A stretch of 64,000 nt of DNA from Theileria orientalis strain Shintoku (taxonomy: Eukaryota; Apicomplexa; Aconoidasida; Piroplasmida; Theileriidae): assembly GCF_000740895.1 (NCBI RefSeq), contig NC_025262.1:1232001-1296000 (forward strand), read 5' to 3'. Positions within the stretch are counted from its first letter, which is position 1, and the number at the start of each line of letters is the position of its first letter. Made by a program: the position numbers and the translations under genes. Below are positions 30,614 through 39,609 of this stretch, one piece after another. A model generated the notes under the pieces. That model did no database searches. It was not told where the DNA came from and saw only the letters and a list, made by a program, of their open reading frames with translations.

Positions 30614-32202
30614 ATGTCTAACTTCGTGGAGGAGAGCGTGAACCAGGTCAATGAAATGAACACGGGTGTAGAAGTTGACCGAGTTCTAAATGGAGTACGA
30701 AACAGAGAAAGAAACTTCTCGAGAAACCCAAGAGTGTACAAACATAACCAAACGGGAAGAGGAGAAATGAGTAACCTGTACCAGTACGGAAACGGATACC
30801 AAAATCAGCAATATAGCAACAATTGGGGCGAAAACGTACAGTTTGACCAAACGAGGCCGACGAGTTACTCAAACAACTACGCAACGAACTATCCGACAAG
30901 CACCAACAGCTACCCGACAAACACAAACAGCTATCCGACAAACACGAACAGTAACTACCCAGCGTCGACAACCAGTTACCCAAACAGCACAAGTAACTAC
31001 TCGAGCAGCAGAGGAAACAACTATGTGCACGGATACACGGGAACGATGCCGCTCGTGGGAGACGCAAGAATGGCGCCGATGCCGATGAACAACTCGCAAG
31101 TGCTGGTGGACCAGGTGACGGACACGGCGACGCTGGAGGAAATGGCACACCTGTTCACATACAGGTACTACTCACTGCTCAACACAAACCCGTCCTACAT
31201 GTACAGCCTGTACTCGAAAGACGCACAGATGTCGAAGCCAGACGTAACAGGCAAGAGAGTAGTGGCCGCAGACCACAATGAAATCAGGAACTACTACCAG
31301 CAATTCACAAGCTACGTCCTCACGTCCAACATCCACAGCGTGGAGGTGCAGATCGTGAGCTCGCACCCAATGTTCCTAGTGCAAATAGCAGGCTCATACA
31401 CACTAGTCAACGAAAAGGAGGGCCTGGAGCAGACGAAACCATTTGTACAAACAGTGCTGTTATCTGGAGACCTGACGAGGAGCCGCTACCAAGTGATCAA
31501 CGACCTGGTGACAGAGCTCCAGGCCCCAGAAGCCGTGAACACGACAGCATACAACCACGCCACGCCAACGACAAACGTGGCAAAGGAGCTTCAGAGCTCA
31601 CCACAGCAGGACCTGATGAGTGATTCAGCAAGAGTAAGTCATATAGTCTAGTCTAGTAAGATATATAGAATTGAGGCTATGATTGTTAGATAGAATAACA
31701 CAAATATGGGCGCTAGTTAGTATAAACATAGGTATTTGATCGCTAGAACATATATATTTGATTGTTAAAACATAGCAGCTAGATTCTAAACATTTGAAGT
31801 TTTAACGGTACAATTGGATTTAATAGATAATATGATAGATAAGTGATAACAACTCCTGTGTAGAATGTCATGAGAAAGGACAAGGACGTATTTAAATTGG
31901 CAATATTCGGAATACCACCAATGGTAACAGAGGTGATACTGACAGACCTGATAAACCAGAGACTAGCACAACTAGAATCACAGGGAAAAGTAGTGGACGT
32001 GGCAGTCAAGCCGCAAAAGGTCAACAGAAAAAGCAACGAGTCCCTGTTATACGCATTCGTAGAGTTGGATTCAAAGGAGGCAGCAGATACACTACTAGCA
32101 AATGATCTCATAATTCAAGATCGCAACATAACAATAGAACCTTACAAGAGAACTGATAAAAAAAGAGATCATAAATCAAAGAATCTGTCCCCAACATACT
32201 AA
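30614..32202 (+). CDS. G3BP-like protein: NTF2-like domain plus RRM
   Basis: Model: join(30614..31633, 31864..32202), 452 aa. Residues 1-165 are low complexity, with Asn/Tyr/Ser/Thr/Pro repeats (SYPTNTNSYPT units). Residues about 172-305 form an NTF2-like domain (MAHLFTYRYYSLLNTNPSYMY, VAADHNEIRNYYQQF, FVQTVLLSG). After the intron, residues about 350-425 make an RRM-type fold (VFKLAIFGIPP, LLYAFVELDSKEAADTLL, NITIEPYK). NTF2 followed by RRM is the architecture of G3BP/Rasputin, RNA-binding proteins of stress granules and mRNA export. In animal G3BP the low-complexity parts lie between the domains, whereas here they precede NTF2. RNP motif aromatics are only partly kept, so RNA binding is probable but not certain. 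Confidence 0.82.
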
Positions 32203-32464
32203 ATAATTTAACAGTTGTCTAAATGTTATATGTATTTTATATACATGGCAAATAGAGCAATAGTAGTTAATGTGCGTAGAAGGACCGGAGATTGCTGCTA
32301 AAAGGGAGTTGAGTGATGAGGTAGTGAAAGGGTTAGAAGTAGGAAGTAATTGTTGGGAAGAGTAGTACATAACGGAGTAAATCAGTGCAAGTATTGAGAA
32401 AAAAAATGGTAAAAATGGGAGTGTTAGATTATAAAATATAGTAAAGTGGGAGGAGAAAGGGAAA
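32203..32464. other. Short intergenic region, nothing recognised
   Basis: 262 bases between the G3BP-like stop and the start of the ten-exon unknown gene. AT- and purine-rich near the following ATG; no gene or repeat recognised. Confidence 0.4.
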
Positions 32465-34250
32465 ATGGCATACTCACAAACATCGGAATGCTCAGTGAAG
32501 CCGAGCAGGTTCTACGAAGACCTGGAAAGCGCATCGGAAGGCTTTTTCCAAAAAAGCTGCTTCATACAAAAGAAGATGGAGGAAAAGGTAAAAAATGAAA
32601 GGAGGAACTCGAGAAATGTGTACATGGCAATAAGGCAATTGGTATCTTGCTGTTTCGGAAGTAAGCAAGGGGGAAGCAAAACAAACATTAGAATAATGGG
32701 TAGGTTCAAGGAATAGAACATAGATTAGTTAAGTGTTTAAGACATAATGGTCGGGATTTTGATGAAATGTGTAAGTAATTCGAGGACTAACTGACCAGTG
32801 GTCTTGACTGTTGGAAATGTAGTCAATCTTGAGTTAAATTTAACTAAGATTATGCTAAAACGACATGTAGGATATGACCTGGATGAGATGTTTGATGACG
32901 TTAGTACCACAGTGGCCTCGAGCGAGAGCACAGACACAATGATAGGATACATAAAGAATGAGGTAAAGCACTGATTAGTGATAATGGAAGATTAGATAGA
33001 TGACAATACGTATAGATGCACTAAATATTATAGTATCTATGTTGTTAGAAAGTACGCCAAATAGTGTTCTAGCTCTGCTATTAGAAAGTACGCCAAATAG
33101 TGTTCTAGCTCTGCTATTAGAAAGTACGCTAAATAGTATGCTAATAAAGACGATTAGAGTTTGTGGGCAATAGAGCCCTCAAAGAAGTATAAAACACTAA
33201 GCATGAATAGCTCGGAAGCAAAGTGGTTACTGCTGTCATGGGCGTCGAGGATCATGAGAGGGGAAAACGTAAATAAGAACATGTTGAACTCAATAATAAG
33301 GGAGTGTAAAGTTAAGTCGGAAGGTGTGGGAAACATCACGAAGAGTGTAATAAAGGCGTTCCCAGGACTGAACTTATCAGTAAGTAGAATGGTTGCAACG
33401 AGTAGCTAGATGTGTAACGTGGATTCATGAAATTGTTTGTTAATGAGGCGCACTAGGAGGACATATACGAGATGGAGTCGAGTGACCTGAACGTGGGACT
33501 GGACAACATGTTTGCAACACTGGACAGCTACGTGCAAGAGGACAAAAGCACCTTTGTGTTCATGGTACACAGCGAGACACTCTACGCAATATACTACACA
33601 CACCAAGGTAAGGTTGCGGAAAGTACGTGACCGTGATAACACGCAATGATGCACGTACATAATGGCCGGTGCAGGATCCATGGACTATATTGTGCTGTTT
33701 GAAATTAAGCTGTTCCAGAAGGGGAAAATTAAATACTTTGCAAGGTTCTTGGCGTTTGAAAGGTACGAAAGTAGCGAATTCCCATGTTATTGCACGGTTA
33801 ACTAGCACGATAAACCATTTCGGCAACTAATGCCCGTTTAGCTTCGACAATGTTAGGGACTACATGACGTCCACAAGGAACATCGGAGTAAGAGTACAGC
33901 CGTAAACGAATAATTTCAGAACAGATCAAAGTTGTTCTTCTACTTCTTCAATTTTAAAAAGCTGGCTGTGAGCTGGAACGACGAAGTTCAACAGGGACAA
34001 CAGGAGGTACCGCACTAAATATTGAATTACGCTAAATACTTAGTAAATATAATCAAGAATATACTCATTTGAAACTGATAGCTTACTGACTTCTTTCTTA
34101 GGAAAATAAAGGTAACGTTGAGTCGTTTCTATAAAACCTTGTAGAAACTGATGAGACTACAGGTAACGAGTGCTTGAGCCATTTTCTTTAGACCCAAAGT
34201 ACGACGTTAAGCAGCTGATCAAGGTGCTAAAAACGGCCAGTAACCCTTGA
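32465..34250 (+). CDS. Unknown conserved-looking protein, ten exons with two microexons
   Basis: Model: join(32465..32699, 32799..32962, 33158..33379, 33457..33607, 33675..33762, 33842..33887, 33920..34006, 34102..34111, 34145..34162, 34192..34250), 359 aa. Each junction is GT-AG and keeps frame, and the final TGA is reached only through this path. Exons 8 and 9 are 10 and 18 nt. The N-terminus is helical and charged with a CCFGSK stretch. The middle has EAKWLLLSWASRIMRGENVNKN, a helical segment. The C-terminal part alternates short hydrophobic strands (STFVFMVHSETLYAIYY, DYIVLFEIKLFQKGKIKYFARFLAFE, SKLFFYFFNFKKLAVSW), suggesting a beta-rich domain. No signal peptide or membrane helix is visible. 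I do not recognise the family. The intron at 32963..33157 carries a minisatellite. Confidence 0.6.
33045..33138 (+). repeat. 36-bp minisatellite inside an intron
   Basis: A 36-bp unit starting TTAGAAAGTACGCCAAATAG begins at 33045, 33081 and 33117. The first two copies are identical and the third decays after about 20 bases. It lies wholly within intron 2 of the ten-exon gene, an unusually long intron for this window. Confidence 0.88.
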
Positions 34251-34357
34251 AACGAATGTAAAGTAGTAATATATTTAATATTTATTTACACGGCCCCTAG
34301 TGGTTATGCAATGCGATAGAGAGTATTGGCAAGGCGCAGGGAGGGCGATTAAAACCA

Positions 34358-35682
34358 TTATATTGTGTCTGAAAGGTCAAATTTGGCAGAGGGCTCAGCC
34401 TCCTCGCCGTACTGGAGAGCCACGTCAGTGGCCACGAGGATCTGCTCCAAGCATTCCTCGTCGTTGATGTTGAGCGGCATGAAGGAAACGAGGTCGAAGT
34501 CCTCGAGGAGTGAGGCGAAGGCGAAGTTCAGCTTCTTGTACCTCTGAGGCAGGTGCTTGTCGAGGCTGCTTACCAGGTCGTCGCTGGACCTGTTGACCAT
34601 CTCGTAAAACTCCTCGTACTCAATCTCGTTATCGTCAGCTTCACCGTTTGAATGATCTAAGAGAAGATTAGTTTATATGAACAGTAGTTTATAGGAACTT
34701 GTAGAATAATGAATAGGTGCTCGAGTCGAATGACTAAGGCAGACTGATGTGACAGTGACTAGATAGGGACTATATAAGACGGCAACTAAATAATCAACCA
34801 TAGCAAGTAATCAAGTATGATAGTGACTAAATAAGTGACTATGGCGACAGTACCGTTGTAGAGGTGAAGTTTCTGGAACTTGAGGTCGTCGGGGGAGAAC
34901 CCGAAAGTGCTACTGGTGACGTCCATGAAGTTGTTCTTGACCACCTTGTTTGACTTGTTTGAGATCAGGTCGCACTTGGAGAGGATGTTTATGTGAGGCA
35001 TCTCCAGGTTCACCATGGCCGCGAGGCTTGCGAGGGAGCCTGAGATGAGCTTGGCGGGGTCGTTCATGAAGGAGACGTCCAGAAGGTACACTGCGAGGCA
35101 GTTTATGTTCAAGCGCTGCAGCAGCTGCGATATCGACTTAACGTAGGGGATGTGTAAAAATAACTCGATCTGCCCGGGGGTGTCAAAGAGCAGGTATGAC
35201 TCGTCGCCATAGGTCGCCTCCAGCTGCTCCGAGAGCCAATCCAGGTTCTGCACCAGCATCTCTGCGCTCCTCACGAGCGCTCCGTTCGGTCCCAGGTCCT
35301 CGGCCTCGACGACGGTGCCAATGTCCACAAAGTCGCGAATGTCGGTGTCGAAAGTGCTCGCTGAACAGAATTAGTAAGTTTCAATTGGTGTGTATCTGTA
35401 GCTCCATGATAATGTAACTAGATGTGAGTGTGGAAGGATAAAAGATACGGGCATCGAGTGCTTAAAACAGGTTTAAACATAAAAAATTCTACCTTTATCC
35501 TTGTCTCGATTCAAATATCCCTTATTTTTCTCATTTTCAAACACTAGGCTCTCCTCAGTGGCTGGATCCAGGTTTACGATGTAGCAATTCCGCTTGCATG
35601 AGAACAAATAGTCCTGAAACACCTTGCAGTAGGTGGTCTTGCCACTCCCAGCAGGACCAAGAACTATTTGGGCGTATCTCAT
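34358..35682 (-). CDS. GPN3: GPN-loop GTPase 3
   Basis: Model: complement(join(34358..34656, 34854..35360, 35493..35682)), 331 aa. The P-loop is GPAGSGKTTYC at residues 8-18, followed by NLDPATEE. Exon 2 carries the insertion loop GPNG that names the family, LLFDTPGQIELFLH (switch II), LLDVSFMNDPAKLISGSLAS and NILSKCDL (base recognition). Exon 3 ends with PLNINDEECLEQILVATDVALQYGEEAEP, matching GPN3 rather than GPN1/2. GPN3 pairs with GPN1 to assemble RNA polymerase II and move it to the nucleus. The short tail after the QYGE motif also fits GPN3. Confidence 0.93.
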
Positions 35683-36674
35683 CTATTTCAACATCTGTTT
35701 AAATATATTTTACTTTTACTTTAAAAAAATATACAATATAGTACAAAAATAAAACTAATTGGTGTATGGAATCACCATAAAACGGTAGAGCTATGTGTAA
35801 TCACAAAATCATATAAAAAGTAACATATGATAATTAAATTTAATATATAGCATAAAACTATAAATTTTGTATAAATATAAGGTCGAAAGCTATTAGAAAT
35901 GAAAGTAAATAAGAACAAAGTAAATAAAATAAAGTGAGGGCTAAAATAAAAAATTAAAATTGAAAATAGCAATAATACAAATGTTGTAATTTGTATGTGA
36001 GTTATATTAAAGATAAAAGGTAAGAACATATGATTCTTCAATATTGTCCAACAATTATGAAATCAAACAACAAATTGTAACAACTTTGAATGATTAGTAA
36101 ACATACACATAAAAATTATATTAAATGTAGAATTAAATTTAATACGGAAGAAGTTATTGTGTAGGCGTTTTCGTGTTAATTTCAAGAAGTAAAGTGTTAT
36201 GTTAATTAGTTGGAAGTAAAAAGAGGTAAATATTTATAATTTATCGACAGCTTGAGTTTTGTAGAATTGCAAGATAAATAACTTAAATCTTAAAAAGGCG
36301 GTATTTGGTTTGAGCTAAAATCTATTTTAGCAGGTGAAGTTAGCCCGATGATAAAAATATAGCCCTCTACAGACTTTTTTAAAACACAAATAAATCCAAG
36401 GAGCCTTGAATTGCGTATAACATGGTTTGTTGATTTTGTCGTGATTTTGTTAGCAAACTTGAGATATTTAATCAGTTTTCTTATGTTTTATTGAGTTGTA
36501 GAAGTTGGTGTATATTTATAAGATTTAAAAGCAATTCTTAAAATTGAAACCTTACTTCTAAATTTTTCTTGTTGAGTTTTTTTTAAGGAATATCATGCTT
36601 TATTTTTATTGCCTGCTGTCTTTTAATGTAACGCGCCTTACATAGCCTTGAAATCATAACTGATTTAAGTAAAA
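35683..36674. other. Divergent intergenic region, 992 bases
   Basis: Very AT-rich region between divergent starts of GPN3 and the UBA-like gene. It should hold two promoters. I see no coding resemblance, tRNA or tandem repeat; open frames here are short and of pure AT-type composition. Confidence 0.5.
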
Positions 36675-37916
36675 ATGACAAGATCGGATTTTAAAAAAGA
36701 AAGTAGAAATAAAAAGGAAGAATTAAAATATCCATGCTCACCACGAAGCCAGAAATGGATATCGAATCTGCTTCCGGTACTGGAAAGTTATAATTACAAC
36801 TATATGGATATAATTAAGTTGGTAAAAGGCTGTGATTATAACGCGGATAAAATACAAATTGAAGTGGAGAGAATAATGCAAATGAAATTGGGTCACGAAC
36901 AAGGAGAATGGGAATTGGTGAAGCCGAACACGAAAAATGAAAAGAATCCATCGAAAACACAGTCATCAGGATCAAACAGTTTTTCAAGCAGCTCTAAGTA
37001 TAAGCAGAAAAGCTATAACAAAGATGAAAGACCAAAAAGGCCCATGAAAGTGTCACCAAACACGAGAGTGGAAACGAAGCCAGAAAAGCCCGAAAGCGAA
37101 GACGAAAAGAAGGAGCTATTCACATCATGGGCGTCGCTCCTGAAGAGAGACTCAATGTCATCATCGTCAAACCTAAGTTCATCGAATATGACGACGAAAT
37201 TGGGGACCAACCTGCCGACAAGCACATCACAGTCGACAGTACCGTCGAGCATAGCACAGCCAGTTGATAAATTGTCATCACTAGCAACAAAATCAGGTTT
37301 AACCGAAAATCCAAGGCTGGGAGAACAGCCAAAACCACAGGAACAACGGACACAGGAAAAACCAGAGAGGCCTAAGGAGAGACCAGCAGTAGTTATGCCA
37401 AAGGAGTTCGACTTCAACGAAAGCAGGTTCACGTTCGGATGCCTCGAGGACGAGATGTGGACGAAGCAGTGGCCAGACTGGAGGCACTTCCAGAAGCCGA
37501 GAACCAACAGGATGACGGAAAGGCCGCAGAACGAAGTGTTCCCGAACTACTACGACCGAAAGGGGTTCTACTTCGAAGACCCGAAAAAGTTCGACAGGTT
37601 CCACGTGTCAAACTCAGGGTCGAACCTGCAGCCAGTAAACAACAACGCGAACATGGCGCCAGTAAACACGAACAGCAACATGGGCCCCGTCACCGGGAAC
37701 AACAGCAACCTGTCCTCGGGAAACCTGGGCAGCAGCAACATGGGCCCGAACTCGCTGGGAGGCGGAAACATGTCAGCCAAGGACGGCGTGTACTTCACGT
37801 ACCCGTACTCCAACGACAGGCTCCAAAATCCACCAGGACTTGTGAGCTACTACACGCCGCAGCCGTTCTACCCCTTCGGGAACAACAACAACGTCACCTC
37901 AATGTGGCAGAATTAA
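36675..37916 (+). CDS. Low-complexity protein with an N-terminal UBA/CUE-like domain
   Basis: Single exon, 413 aa. Residues about 30-75 read KWISNLLPVLESYNYNYMDIIKLVKGCDYNADKIQ in consecutive helices and end GEWELVK. The three-helix UBA/CUE-type pattern followed by an E-W-E/T-V motif recalls the N-terminal domain of UBAP2-like, GIP1 and Def1 proteins. The rest is disordered: Ser/Lys/Pro-rich to about 250, then a conserved-looking segment MPKEFDFNESRFTFGCLEDEMWTKQWPDWRHFQKP (about 240-280) and an Asn/Gly/Ser/Met-rich tail with NMGP repeats. Ubiquitin binding and RNA-granule or polymerase roles known for those relatives are inference only. Confidence 0.6.
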   Translation: MTRSDFKKESRNKKEELKYPCSPRSQKWISNLLPVLESYNYNYMDIIKLVKGCDYNADKIQIEVERIMQMKLGHEQGEWELVKPNTKNEKNPSKTQSSGSNSFSSSSKYKQKSYNKDERPKRPMKVSPNTRVETKPEKPESEDEKKELFTSWASLLKRDSMSSSSNLSSSNMTTKLGTNLPTSTSQSTVPSSIAQPVDKLSSLATKSGLTENPRLGEQPKPQEQRTQEKPERPKERPAVVMPKEFDFNESRFTFGCLEDEMWTKQWPDWRHFQKPRTNRMTERPQNEVFPNYYDRKGFYFEDPKKFDRFHVSNSGSNLQPVNNNANMAPVNTNSNMGPVTGNNSNLSSGNLGSSNMGPNSLGGGNMSAKDGVYFTYPYSNDRLQNPPGLVSYYTPQPFYPFGNNNNVTSMWQN

Positions 37917-38237
37917 TGTATTAAAACATTAAGAATACGAGCAAGGGAGTGTGCATAAATAAACACGTGTATGAAAATGTATGTACGTGCGTGTGTGATC
38001 TATGTCTATATGTTTAAATATCCATGGATAGTGGTAGTAGGTGCTGTTTCTGATGCGGTGAAAGATTTAATGATTCCTAGTTGGTGTGATGGAAGGCTAA
38101 GAGGGGTAAGATGAAATTGATGTAAATAATGAAAGTGAATGAGGAAGTAAAGAATATAAATTTGATGAAAACGAGTATGTTTAATAATATGGATTAATTT
38201 AAATGGAACGAATAAGTTCATAGTAGAATATGGAGCA
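37917..38237. other. Short intergenic region between the UBA-like and TBP-like genes
   Basis: 321 bases between two rightward genes. GT/TA-rich, no gene or strong repeat seen. Confidence 0.45.
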
Positions 38238-39423
38238 ATGAAGGTCCCAGAGAGCTACGAAGAGTGTGATTCCACACACGTGGACCTAAGAGGAGCTTGC
38301 AATCCACAAGGTAAGTGAATAAAGTGGTATGTAAGGAAAAAATGGAGTTAATCCGTGGATTTTTATTAAAATTGCCGCAGGAAACCTTGAAATAGTCTCC
38401 TCGGATATATCGGTGTTGTGGGCGTCGGCGTTTCTGACAAACTGGCACTTGAGCGACAACGAGCTGGTACACATAGCGAGAAGCATGAGCAGAAGTGAAT
38501 ACTCGAAGGCGTCAGTGAAGGTGACCTTTCTGAACCCATTCTGCGTGTGCAGAATATACTCCAACGGAAGGGTGCTCATCATGGGAACACTAACGGAGAA
38601 GCAAGCGTATAAAAGGCTGGCAAAGACGGTCAGGAAGATAAAGTACAGGACAAAGTGGAAGGTGCAAATACCGCCATCAAGTACATACAACTATAACAGC
38701 ATGAACTCAGGCTCTGAAGAAAACAACACGCGACCAAGTACAGATCAAGCACACTCTGGCTTAGGTTCCGAGCAGACATCGAGTAGAGTAGGCCGCCAGT
38801 CATCGCATAGAACAGACCGTGAACTGACGAGGCAGAATAGAGATAACAAGAGCAGGTTTGGACTGGACGGGAACGGACTAACATGGAAGTACGTAGATAA
38901 CCCTAGGATATTCAAGGTGTCAGAGTCACTTAAGACGTTTAAAATAGATCAGCTGTACTGTAAAATAGTGTTAAAAAATGAGCTAAATTTAGAGGAGATA
39001 TATCGCAAATTGGACCCAAAGCACATCAACGTAAACCTATTTAAAAACTATTTGAGGTTTGAGTTTAGCTTAAGCCCACAGAGTGAAGAGACGGACCATG
39101 ACTCAAATAATAGCGGTAATGGTGATAGTGTTACTGATAACAACAATGGTAACACTAATAGTAACAATGGTAACAATAAAAGTGGTAATAATGGTAACAA
39201 ATCGTTGGTATTCAGTGACTCGGATATGTACAATAACACACTCCTGTTTAAGGATAACCTTGATATTGGCATGGAGTTGGAACGAGTGCTGGAAAACGAG
39301 CTGATTGCTTCAAATAGAACAAGTTCGTGTCTGGTGTTTAAAAGTGGCAAGATAAGCATACTGGGATGCTCAAACAGGTCACAAATACTGTATACATTCA
39401 ACCAACTAATTCAGCACCTTTAA
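38238..39423 (+). CDS. Divergent TATA-binding-protein-like protein
   Basis: Model: join(38238..38310, 38381..39423), 371 aa, one 70-nt intron. The two halves echo the TBP pseudo-repeat. The first has NLEIVSSDISVLWASAF, ELVHIARSMSRSEYSKASVKVTFLNPFCVCRIYSNGRVLIMG and EKQAYKRLAKTVRKIKY. The second has LYCKIVLKNELNLEEIYRKL, then an Asn/Ser/Gly-rich insertion, and RTSSCLVFKSGKISILGCSNRSQILYTF at the C-terminus. The IYSNGRVLIMG and VFKSGKISILG strands correspond to the FSSGKMVCTG and FVSGKVVLTG strands of TBP. Several of the DNA-intercalating phenylalanine positions are changed, so TATA recognition may differ. Size is 371 aa against about 180 for the TBP core because of a linker and the insertion. 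It is probably a second, TBP-like factor. Confidence 0.78.
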
Positions 39424-39454
39424 GGTGATTATATTATTATATCAATATTGTGTT

Positions 39455-39590
39455 ACTTTATATATATATGTATACCTATGTGTATATTATATGTGTATTC
39501 TTGTATGTATCTATATATGTGTATGTGTGTATACATAAGTATGTATATATATATATACAAGTATGTATATGTGTATGGATGTTTAGGGTT
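39455..39590 (+). repeat. TA/GT microsatellite between convergent genes
   Basis: A run of mixed TATATG, TGTGTA and TATA motifs fills most of the gap between the TBP-like and helicase-like stop codons. Pure TATATATATATA occurs near 39546-39556. No longer unit is regular. Confidence 0.7.
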
Positions 39591-39609
39591 GACCAAATTA
39601 TAATGATGT

